Origin: CBDFHF01 sp965247565
GTDB taxonomy: Bacteria > Pseudomonadota > Gammaproteobacteria > Methylococcales > Methylomonadaceae
Direction of reading: 5' to 3'
Length of the DNA: 64,000 nucleotides
NCBI GenBank assembly: GCA_965247565.1
Contig: CBDFHF010000003.1
Span: 124,001 to 188,000 of the forward strand
A model generated the notes under the pieces. It was not told the DNA's origin. It saw nothing but the letters and a program-made list of their open reading frames with translations, and did not search any database. A program made the translations under genes and the position numbers. Shown here piece by piece: positions 27,667 through 35,548 of this stretch (position 1 is the first letter of the stretch; every line of letters starts with the position of its first letter).

Positions 27667-28346
27667 AATTCCCCCTTAGCATACAGATCAGCGAGTGAGT
27701 CAGGATTGGCGCCCCAGAAATATCGCAAGCGCAGACTCCACATCAGAAAAATTGTTTTATAGATTCCGTTTCGCTGCCAACGCCGCCCAGAGCTGATTAC
27801 TTTAGACTGAAGGCAGCATGGCAGACAGATTTTTTTTAATGCCTTGCTTAGGGCAATATCTTCCATCAAAGCGATTTCCGGGAACTGTCCAGCTTTCCAA
27901 AACGTTGATGCTCTAACGAAAATGGCCTGGTCGCCAGTGGCAATGCCAGTCAAATTTGAACGCCAATTCATCATAGCCGCAATAATCATTAGCATGAAGT
28001 GCTCTCCTTGCAACTGAATATTAAATCGTCCCCATTGCTTTGTGCTATCCAGTTGCCGTTCAATTTCCGCCAAAGCATCATCCGGCAAAAACGTATCGGC
28101 ATGCAGAAAAATCAACACATCCCCATTAGCTTGCTGAGCACCATAATTCATTTGTTTTGCTCTGCTAGCAGATGACTGTATGATTTTATCGGTTAGTGGA
28201 GCAGCTAGAGCAGTAGTCAGATCACAACTACCACCATCAACTACAATCAACTCACACCCGGAGTGGCGAAAACCTTGCAAAGCCAGCAAGCAAGTGCTTA
28301 TTGACTTTTCTTCGTTGAGCGTAGGGATAATGATTGAGAAACGCAT
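27654..28346 (-). CDS. Family 2 glycosyltransferase (TIGR04283-like)
   Basis: This 230-residue GT-A enzyme begins MRFSIIIPTLNEEKSI. It has VVDGGSCD and FLHADTFLPDDAL (the DxD-like site), and GDQAIFVR followed by ALMEDIALS, the pattern of the small TIGR04283 glycosyltransferases. It has no large membrane domain. The gene lies between the Wzz-like fusion gene and the hydroxylase gene in one minus-strand run. Confidence 0.87.
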   Translation of the reverse strand: MRFSIIIPTLNEEKSISTCLLALQGFRHSGCELIVVDGGSCDLTTALAAPLTDKIIQSSASRAKQMNYGAQQANGDVLIFLHADTFLPDDALAEIERQLDSTKQWGRFNIQLQGEHFMLMIIAAMMNWRSNLTGIATGDQAIFVRASTFWKAGQFPEIALMEDIALSKALKKICLPCCLQSKVISSGRRWQRNGIYKTIFLMWSLRLRYFWGANPDSLADLYAKGEFWSL

Positions 28347-28377
28347 GAAGCATGCTGCTACTAACGTTACCCTGCTG

Positions 28378-30366
28378 TCAAGTTAAAGAAATGAGGGCCG
28401 GGTGTAATAGCTCTATTTCAGCAATGCTGCGTCCACGTTGCGGCGGTGAATAAGCGCTGTAACTTAATAGGGCTTCAGGATCCAAATAGCCGACGACTGC
28501 TTTCAGATCAGATATTCGCAAGCCCTGCCGAACCAGATAAGCAATATAGCTGTGACGAATTGCATCAACTGTCAGCTCTTCTGGATGAGCTAAACCAGAA
28601 TCAATAGCCGTAAAAAATACCGTTGCAGCCAATTCGCTATCGGTAAAAACTATATCGCCTTCCCAGACTGGATGTCCGTCTGATTGTCCCAACAATGTTT
28701 TAACGCCATGATGAAGAGGCAAAACTCTCGCAGCCGGTTCTGTAAGGCTAATCGTGTTACTCGTTAAATCAATTTGCTCAGTCTTTAAGGCACGAATCTC
28801 ATCAGTGGTAAGCCCGCTGAGTAAAAATCCGATTATTTGTTTGGCTTTTAGATTTGCAGAATCGAGCAATAACTTCAGCTCATAATTGGATAGCTCTCTA
28901 GTCGTTTTTTCTGCCAAGGCTCTGACAGTTCTGTGTTCCAGAGGTAAACTGCTATTGACCTGCTGATGACTAATGGCGTCTGTGGCTCTTCGTGACAGAT
29001 CTGACGAACGCCGCGCCGTGGGACTACCTGATATAGTGATAGCTACGGGCGGTTCATGTTTTTTATTTAAATAGTCTGTAATCCAGACGGCAAACAATCC
29101 CAGTAATAAAGATCCAGCAATAGCAATGAGAGCATCGCGATTATAATCCGGACGAATAGGTTTATCGGGCTCATAGGCACGACTGATTACACTCACTTGC
29201 GGATATTTCTCTTTATGGCTGGTTTGGATTTGCACCAAACGTTCCTGTGTTTCACGATAGAGCTTCTCCAAGCTCTCCAGATCTGTTTTTAAAGTTTCAT
29301 GTTTGGCAAATTCGCTAGTGAATGCAGCAGCACGCTGCTTATGATTATCAAGCTGCATGCGAATTCCTTTTACAGTTTGCTGTGCAGCAGCATAGTCTTT
29401 TTCTGCCTCGCTACGAACAATACTTTTGCCAAAATTCAGTGTTTTCAAAATCTCCCGCTCGATTTTTTCTATTTCTTCAGGAATAACCTTTAAAGCAGGT
29501 TGCAAATTAATATAGTCCTGAGTGAATTGTTTACTCAATTCAGCTTGTTTTTCCTTTAATTCCTGCCTGCGTTTTTCGAGAGTTTGTAGAATACCCTGGT
29601 CTTTTTCAGGCACAACTGGCTGCCCTTCGGCAATAGCTGATTTAATGGCATCCAGGTTCGATTTAGCCTTTATCTCCTGTTCACTAGCCAGATTGAGCGA
29701 GTCATTAAGACCTTTTAACCGGGCGAGAGCCTCATTTTCATCGCGGCCCGTAGATAAAATGTCATTACTTTTTCTAAATGTTTCTAGCTCTGCGCGCTTA
29801 TTGCTGACTTTTTCCTCCAATCCTTTGAGCTCATCCTCAATGATTTTAGTCGTATCATCAGTGAGCGTCTTAACCTCTTCCTTTCTAGCATCAAGATAGA
29901 CATCAACCCAAGTGTTAATCAATACCGGCAAAAATTTAGCATTAGCGCCTTCTGCTTGTATTTCAACCAAATTGGTATCCACGACAGGTTCGACCGTTAA
30001 TAAATTTTGTATATCAGACAGAGTGAGTGCAACAGATGACCGGAAAGTCGATTCATTTAATCTTGATAAAGTTTCCTCCAAAAGCTCCTTGCCTAGCAAA
30101 ACCTGCTTTTGTATAGCCACATGTTGCACATCGGCTTTTGTACTTTCTCGGTCAATGGCGGTCATAGCCGATGTCAATAGCGTAGCTGCACTTCGGTAGA
30201 TAGCCGGACGACTGTAGTTCCAAACTAAACTTGCTATAGCAGCAATTAAAAAAGTAATGGTAAATATAAGAACTCTGGGAGAACGACGCCAAATTTTTTC
30301 CGGCACATAAGGGGGGAAAGGCCGAGGATCTGAAAGAACCTCTACATTGGGCAGATAATTTTTCAT
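28378..30366 (-). CDS. Wzz/GNVR chain-length protein fused to degenerate tyrosine-recombinase-like domain
   Basis: This 662-residue protein has three parts. The first is an N-terminal Wzz segment with a membrane helix near residues 31-51 and a periplasmic coiled coil. The second is a second membrane helix near 411-430, preceded by the GNVR-type motif region (VSVISRAYEPDKPIRPDY). The third is a cytoplasmic tail, of which residues about 490-662 look like a phage-integrase catalytic fold (RELSNYELKLLLDS, LLSGLTTDEIRALK, AIRHSYIAYLVRQG, SYSAY). The first catalytic arginine is replaced (SGLTTDE), the HxxR histidine is aspartate, and the LGH histidine is tyrosine, so recombination is unlikely. The tail occupies the place where a tyrosine kinase sits in Wzc proteins. 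Confidence 0.8.
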   Translation of the reverse strand: MKNYLPNVEVLSDPRPFPPYVPEKIWRRSPRVLIFTITFLIAAIASLVWNYSRPAIYRSAATLLTSAMTAIDRESTKADVQHVAIQKQVLLGKELLEETLSRLNESTFRSSVALTLSDIQNLLTVEPVVDTNLVEIQAEGANAKFLPVLINTWVDVYLDARKEEVKTLTDDTTKIIEDELKGLEEKVSNKRAELETFRKSNDILSTGRDENEALARLKGLNDSLNLASEQEIKAKSNLDAIKSAIAEGQPVVPEKDQGILQTLEKRRQELKEKQAELSKQFTQDYINLQPALKVIPEEIEKIEREILKTLNFGKSIVRSEAEKDYAAAQQTVKGIRMQLDNHKQRAAAFTSEFAKHETLKTDLESLEKLYRETQERLVQIQTSHKEKYPQVSVISRAYEPDKPIRPDYNRDALIAIAGSLLLGLFAVWITDYLNKKHEPPVAITISGSPTARRSSDLSRRATDAISHQQVNSSLPLEHRTVRALAEKTTRELSNYELKLLLDSANLKAKQIIGFLLSGLTTDEIRALKTEQIDLTSNTISLTEPAARVLPLHHGVKTLLGQSDGHPVWEGDIVFTDSELAATVFFTAIDSGLAHPEELTVDAIRHSYIAYLVRQGLRISDLKAVVGYLDPEALLSYSAYSPPQRGRSIAEIELLHPALISLT

Positions 30367-30559
30367 AGCTATTGGTTATACCGGGCTTAGCAAAGACACA
30401 CAAATCCACGAAATCATTATGGGGCTATTTACAAACGTAGGATAGGTAATTTTTAATGGGGCTTTAGTGGCGCAATTGTTAATAAAAAACATGAATTAAT
30501 CAACAAAAATCTATGAGACCGATTATGCCGTTTTTCGCATTTCACAAAGCCAACTTTTT

Positions 30560-33500
30560 CTAAAGCGGTTCAAATAATGCCGCCAAATCCTCAGAGGTCA
30601 GCTTTAAAGATTCTTTCTGACTGCCTTCTTGATAAATACTCTCAGCCAGTGCACGTTTTCTATCCTGCATAGCAAGAATTTTTTCTTCCACGGTATTTTC
30701 AGTAATCAGTTTGTAAATAAATACTGGTTTGTCTTGACCGATGCGGTGCGCCCGATCCGAAGCCTGACTTTCCACAGCAGGATTCCACCACGGATCATAG
30801 ATGATAACCGTATCGGCTTCGGTCAAGTTCAATCCCACACCACCTGCTTTCAGGCTAATTAAAAAAACATTAGCTTGTCCGCTTTTGAAGAGCTCAATTG
30901 CTTCATCGCGATTCCGCGTTTGCCCTGTTAGTTTTGCATAGTTTACTTTTCTGGCGCTTAACTCTTTTTCGATCAGCGCAATCATGCGCGTAAATTGAGA
31001 GAACACCAGGATACGACGACCTTCTTCCAATTGTTCAGGTAGCATTTCCATCAACAAGTCCAGTTTAGCTGACTCGGTAATTTTTTGGGCTTCTTTAAGT
31101 GGCAGAGTGCGTGGATCGCAGCAGGTTTGCCTGAGTTTTAGTAAAGCGTCTAGAATAGTTATATGACTGCGCGATAAACCTCTTTCGGCTATAGCATCGC
31201 GGACTTTTTTCTCCATGGTCAAGCGAATGCTTTCATATAACGCGGCTTGTTTATCGTGAAGCGGAACTGAGCGGATAATTTCAGTTTTAGGTGGCAACTC
31301 CTTTAATACATCCTGCTTGGTGCGACGCAACATAAAAGGGGCAATGCGCCTTGACAAGCGCTGACGCTGCTGATTGTCGCCATGAATTTCTATAGGGGTA
31401 CGATAGGTTCTTTTAAACGTGGTGCTGTCGCTTAAAAAGCCCGGCATTAAAAAGTCGAATTGTGCCCAGAGCTCGCCTAAATGGTTTTCCATTGGCGTTC
31501 CGGTTAAGCATAAACGATGCTGGGCACTGATCTGCCTGACTAATCTTGCGGCTTTAGATAACGGATTTTTGATGGTTTGAGCTTCATCAAGAACCACATA
31601 GTAATACTGTTGCTCAAGCAATATCTGCTCATCCCTTGGCAGTAACGGGTAAGTTGTTAGAATCAAATCGTAATCTTTTATTTTATCAAATTGCTGTTTC
31701 CGTTCAGTGCCCTGCAACGTTAGTACTTTTAACTCCGGTGTAAATCGCTCGGCCTCACGGCGCCAGTTACTCATTAAACTGGTTGGCGCGATAATTAAAG
31801 TAGGCATGTTCATGCGAGCGCTTTGTTTTTCTAACAACAAATGCGCAAGCGTTTGTACGGTTTTACCCAACCCCATGTCATCAGCCAGAATGCCCGAAAA
31901 CCGATATTCACGTAAAAACTGCAACCAGTTGAGTCCTTGTTGCTGATAGCCACGCAACTCGGCATGAAAATTGATAGGTATTACGGCTTCGGCAATACCC
32001 GTGAAATTTTTTAGTTTTTTACCTAACGCTCTGAGCTCCTCGCCTCCTGATAAACTGAACAATCCCTGGTTTTGGTCTTCCATATCAGCTAAAGCAGCAA
32101 CATTAAAACGTGATAACTTCAGACTGCTTCGTAGATTTATGGCACTGCTATTAAATAACTCTAGCAAAATATCTAAAAACGGCTTGATTTTTTCGCTGGG
32201 CAGATTCAAGTATTTATGATCCGCCATAAGAAGACTGAGCATTGGCGGCAAGTTTTCCAGGTCGTAATTTTCCAGCACGGGGGTAACCAGTGGTAATAAT
32301 GGAATCGATTGACCATCGACATCAATACTAAAGTGCATTTCAAACCAATCATTCTGACTGCTGGTAATTTCAGCATCCCAGTTCTGAGCTGTTGCGAAAC
32401 TTAGCAGAAAACTACTATCAATATTAATATCCCAGCCCTGATCTTCCAATTCCGGCAAGTGGATATGCAAAAAATCACTCCAGCGAGTTGCGCTATCCAT
32501 AGCAGATCTTTCCGCAGAGCTGATCAGAATCAATCCTGAATCATTAATGTTTGAGGGTGGTAACAAAACAAAGCCGCATTCAGTGAGGTAATTGATGTCG
32601 GCGCGCTCCAATTCGATCTGACGTTGAATCCGCACCAACCCCTGCTCAGTTTTTAATACCGTAAATGGATCTGAACCAGAGGCGGACAACAACCATTCAC
32701 CATAATGGAAAGAAATGGACATCATGTGCAGGTATTGCTGTGGTGTTTTTTGCTCACCAAATAACAGCAGCTTGGGTCTTGGGATTAATCCATTGACTTC
32801 AGAAAGCTCTATTTTTTTAGGCGCAGGCAGCGGCAAGCTAGGATGTTCAATGGTTAGACGCTGACTGAATTCGTCTGCGACCTGGGCCGGCACCACGGGT
32901 GCAACGAGCAGATTTTTGATTTGCTCCAGGTTGAGTTGATGACAGTCCAGATCACCCATCGTGCCCTGAGTAGAATCGAGATATTGCGGCGGCTCTGTTA
33001 AGATCAGTCGAGCATCAGGTATAACCGTTACGGCGAGTTGATAATCGCCATTTTTTGTAGCTTGCCATGCCAAATTAAGCTGTCGTCGCAAGCCGAGCTG
33101 AAGGGGAGCTTGCTCGATATTTTGCCAAAACAACCGACCGGACAAAAGCAGCTTGGTTAATGCTAAATAACCGGTCGTACCGCTAATCAGGGGCTCATCT
33201 CTAAAATTAGGGTTAAGAGCAATCAATAACTTTGTAATTTCCAAATCTTCGGGACGAACATAATTGAGGTGAGAAAAGGTGAAGCGAATATTGCTTGCTG
33301 CAGTTTTTCTGCCTTTAGCGTAACCACCTGTCTTTTTTGCTTTTGTAACTAATAAATCAACTGTGTGTTCGTGTTGATCTTTACCTGGCACCAATACGTA
33401 GGCAATAAAATCCTGATAAAGATCCAGTGTTGTCGCTGTAGCAGTCTTGTGAAACTTACCTAACCATTCCAGGCAATCGGGTTCAACATTGGCCCTGGGA

Positions 33501-33814
33501 TAGCCTTTGTTAGGGTTTTGATGCATCAAACAGACGGCGACAACATGTTTGCAGTTATAGCCGACTGGGCAAGAACAACTGCCGTTAATTTCCGCTGAGC
33601 TGTAATTGGGGCGCCAAATAATTCGGATGTTTTGTTTATATGGGATATTGGCGCTACCTTTAACCGTCGCATTGAGTTGCACGAAAAGAGCGCCTTCACT
33701 TTGGGTAGTTAGCTGAAGCACCTGCCCGCTTTCATAGTAGTGTTTACCTCGTTCATAGGAGCTATCTCCACATTCATAGCGGATATCAGCAGACAGCAGT
33801 TTTTTTATACTCAT
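30560..33814 (-). CDS. SNF2-family helicase with SWIM zinc finger
   Basis: This is a 1084-residue protein. The N-terminal SWIM motif is seen as CSCPVGYNCKHVVAVC (CxC...CxH). A long middle region follows, then the SNF2 motor: DDMGLGKTVQT (motif I), DEAQTIKN (II, DEAQ), LTGTPMENHLGELW (III), and in the second lobe SLKAGGVGLNLT and DRAHRIGQ (VI). Such bacterial proteins are ATP-driven DNA translocases of uncertain role. It stands alone between the Wzz-like operon and mlaA. Confidence 0.94.
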   Translation of the reverse strand: MSIKKLLSADIRYECGDSSYERGKHYYESGQVLQLTTQSEGALFVQLNATVKGSANIPYKQNIRIIWRPNYSSAEINGSCSCPVGYNCKHVVAVCLMHQNPNKGYPRANVEPDCLEWLGKFHKTATATTLDLYQDFIAYVLVPGKDQHEHTVDLLVTKAKKTGGYAKGRKTAASNIRFTFSHLNYVRPEDLEITKLLIALNPNFRDEPLISGTTGYLALTKLLLSGRLFWQNIEQAPLQLGLRRQLNLAWQATKNGDYQLAVTVIPDARLILTEPPQYLDSTQGTMGDLDCHQLNLEQIKNLLVAPVVPAQVADEFSQRLTIEHPSLPLPAPKKIELSEVNGLIPRPKLLLFGEQKTPQQYLHMMSISFHYGEWLLSASGSDPFTVLKTEQGLVRIQRQIELERADINYLTECGFVLLPPSNINDSGLILISSAERSAMDSATRWSDFLHIHLPELEDQGWDINIDSSFLLSFATAQNWDAEITSSQNDWFEMHFSIDVDGQSIPLLPLVTPVLENYDLENLPPMLSLLMADHKYLNLPSEKIKPFLDILLELFNSSAINLRSSLKLSRFNVAALADMEDQNQGLFSLSGGEELRALGKKLKNFTGIAEAVIPINFHAELRGYQQQGLNWLQFLREYRFSGILADDMGLGKTVQTLAHLLLEKQSARMNMPTLIIAPTSLMSNWRREAERFTPELKVLTLQGTERKQQFDKIKDYDLILTTYPLLPRDEQILLEQQYYYVVLDEAQTIKNPLSKAARLVRQISAQHRLCLTGTPMENHLGELWAQFDFLMPGFLSDSTTFKRTYRTPIEIHGDNQQRQRLSRRIAPFMLRRTKQDVLKELPPKTEIIRSVPLHDKQAALYESIRLTMEKKVRDAIAERGLSRSHITILDALLKLRQTCCDPRTLPLKEAQKITESAKLDLLMEMLPEQLEEGRRILVFSQFTRMIALIEKELSARKVNYAKLTGQTRNRDEAIELFKSGQANVFLISLKAGGVGLNLTEADTVIIYDPWWNPAVESQASDRAHRIGQDKPVFIYKLITENTVEEKILAMQDRKRALAESIYQEGSQKESLKLTSEDLAALFEPL

Positions 33815-33951
33815 TGCGTAAACATTGATCCAGAAACAAGACTACTATTGTAACCTTAATGGGTCGATCTTAATGGTTAGGATTTTAACTTTTAGTACAG
33901 CGATCACGTTATAATCACACATACACCGCTAAACTTAGACGGAGATATTTT

Positions 33952-34893
33952 ATGAAAACGGCCGCTCCCGCTCGTCACGCAAATTTATTACTGGGTGCAT
34001 TTTTACTATCTAGCCTCCTTAGCGGTTGTGCAAGCACATCTTCACCAAAAACCGAAGACCCCTGGTCGGGCTGGAATCGTGGCACCCAGTCATTTAATGA
34101 TGGTGTCGATGACGCTATCCTAAAGCCCATGGCCAAAGGTTATTTGTGGGCAACAAATGACGCAGTTGATGACGGGGTCACTAACTTTTTCAGCAATATT
34201 AACGACATCGGGGTTACTGTAAACGATTTGCTGCAATTTAAACTATTACAAGGCGGTATGGATTTAAGCCGGTTTGTAATTAACAGCACGGTGGGGGTCG
34301 CTGGCATTTTTGATGTCGCTAAAAAAATTGATTTGCCCAAACATCATGAAGACTTTGGACAAACTCTGGGGTTTTGGGGGGTTCCATCAGGCTCTTATCT
34401 GGTCTTACCTTTTTTTGGACCCAGCTCGCCTAGAGATGCCGTTGGTTTAGTTGGCGATGCTTTGCTTGATCCTTTAACGTACACATTTTTAGTGTCGGGT
34501 GGATTAGTTAATGCAGCGTCCATTGTATCAAGCGCGGTGGATGTAACCGATACAAGGGCGGGGCTAATGATGACTGAAAAACTGGTCGATGAGGCTTCGG
34601 TTGACCGTTATGATTTTATTAAAAATGCGTATCAGCAACGCCGCGAATATTTAGTCTATGACGGTAATCCGCCTGAAAATGAGGATCCAATGCTGGAAAC
34701 AGAAGGCTTATTTGACTCGGACAATAACGTTAACAATGCATCAAGTACTAACAATACGAATACGGGTAATACCAGCAATGCCCTGGCACCGGTTACCGGT
34801 AGTACAAAAATAACTCATCCGGATAGCAACGGTGGCCTCCCCCCCGTTATTGATAACTCCAGGCATATGTTGGACTTATCAGCACCCGAATAA
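33952..34893 (+). CDS. mlaA: MlaA family outer-membrane lipoprotein
   Basis: This 313-residue lipoprotein has the lipobox LLSGC (Cys26). The family core includes DPWSGWNR, FNDGVDDAILKPMAKGY, GFWGVPSGSYLVLPFFGPSSPRD and DPLTY. MlaA removes mislocalised phospholipids from the outer leaflet of the outer membrane and passes them to MlaC. The C-terminal 70 residues are an asparagine/threonine-rich extension not needed for the fold. A flavin reductase gene follows after 25 bp. Confidence 0.95.
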   Translation: MKTAAPARHANLLLGAFLLSSLLSGCASTSSPKTEDPWSGWNRGTQSFNDGVDDAILKPMAKGYLWATNDAVDDGVTNFFSNINDIGVTVNDLLQFKLLQGGMDLSRFVINSTVGVAGIFDVAKKIDLPKHHEDFGQTLGFWGVPSGSYLVLPFFGPSSPRDAVGLVGDALLDPLTYTFLVSGGLVNAASIVSSAVDVTDTRAGLMMTEKLVDEASVDRYDFIKNAYQQRREYLVYDGNPPENEDPMLETEGLFDSDNNVNNASSTNNTNTGNTSNALAPVTGSTKITHPDSNGGLPPVIDNSRHMLDLSAPE

Positions 34894-34918
34894 TAACAAA
34901 GTAAATATGGAGAGATAA

Positions 34919-35404
34919 ATGACTGTTGGTGCAGACCAATTTAAAAAAGCCCTACAACTGTGGGCCAGTGGCGTTACTGTAGTGACTACACAATCAGAAA
35001 CAGCTGGCGTACAAGGCATGACTGTTACTGCGTTTAGCAGCGTTTCGGTTGATCCCCCGCAAGTGTTGGTGTGCATTAACGATGCTGCAGAAACCGGGGC
35101 CGGCATCCAGGATAGCCAGTGCTTCGCCGTTAATGTTTTAAATGCAGATCAACAAACGGTTTCCAATCAATTTGCCGGTGGTAGCAGCATGGAACAGCGC
35201 TTTGCCAACAGCGCATGGACACCCGGACTGACCGGCGCGCCTTTATTAACGGACAGTCTTTTGTCGCTGGATTGTAAAGTCGTTGAAAAAATTCGTGCAG
35301 GTACGCATTGGGTAATCATTGGTGAAGTCCAAGATACGGTGTGCCGTACCGGTGAGCCGTTACTTTATTATTCGGGTGACTATCGGAAGTTGTTGGCCGA
35401 ATAG
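34919..35404 (+). CDS. Flavin reductase family (FMN-binding) protein
   Basis: This 161-residue protein has the split-barrel flavin reductase fold. Motifs include FKKALQLWASGVTVVTT at the N-terminus, GMTVTAFSSVSVDPPQVLVCI and FAVNVL, then HWVIIGEV and YYSGDYRKL near the end. It probably reduces FMN with NAD(P)H, perhaps for a monooxygenase elsewhere. GGAGA precedes the ATG, and it is probably co-transcribed with mlaA. Confidence 0.9.
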   Translation: MTVGADQFKKALQLWASGVTVVTTQSETAGVQGMTVTAFSSVSVDPPQVLVCINDAAETGAGIQDSQCFAVNVLNADQQTVSNQFAGGSSMEQRFANSAWTPGLTGAPLLTDSLLSLDCKVVEKIRAGTHWVIIGEVQDTVCRTGEPLLYYSGDYRKLLAE

Positions 35405-35501
35405 AACGGCGCTACATACCCTGAATGGCTCAACGCCAATGTTATGTTTGTTTCACCAAAAAGCCAAAATTCATGCTGCAAAAAGTATAAATATTAAAAA
35501 C

Positions 35502-35546
35502 GACTATTCTTTGCTTATCGCCCTCAGCATAAAGCAAAGAATAGTC
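35502..35546 (+). promoter_or_regulatory. Perfect 15-bp inverted repeat at start of the Maf-like gene
   Basis: GACTATTCTTTGCTT (35502-35516) is exactly complementary to 35532-35546, with a 15-base loop. The right arm ends two bases before the ATG at 35549 and contains the only ribosome-site-like purine run (AAGCAAAGAA). In RNA it would bury the translation start. There is no T-run, so a terminator for the flavin reductase gene is less likely. A DNA operator for a dimeric regulator is also possible. Confidence 0.6.
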
Positions 35547-35548
35547 AC

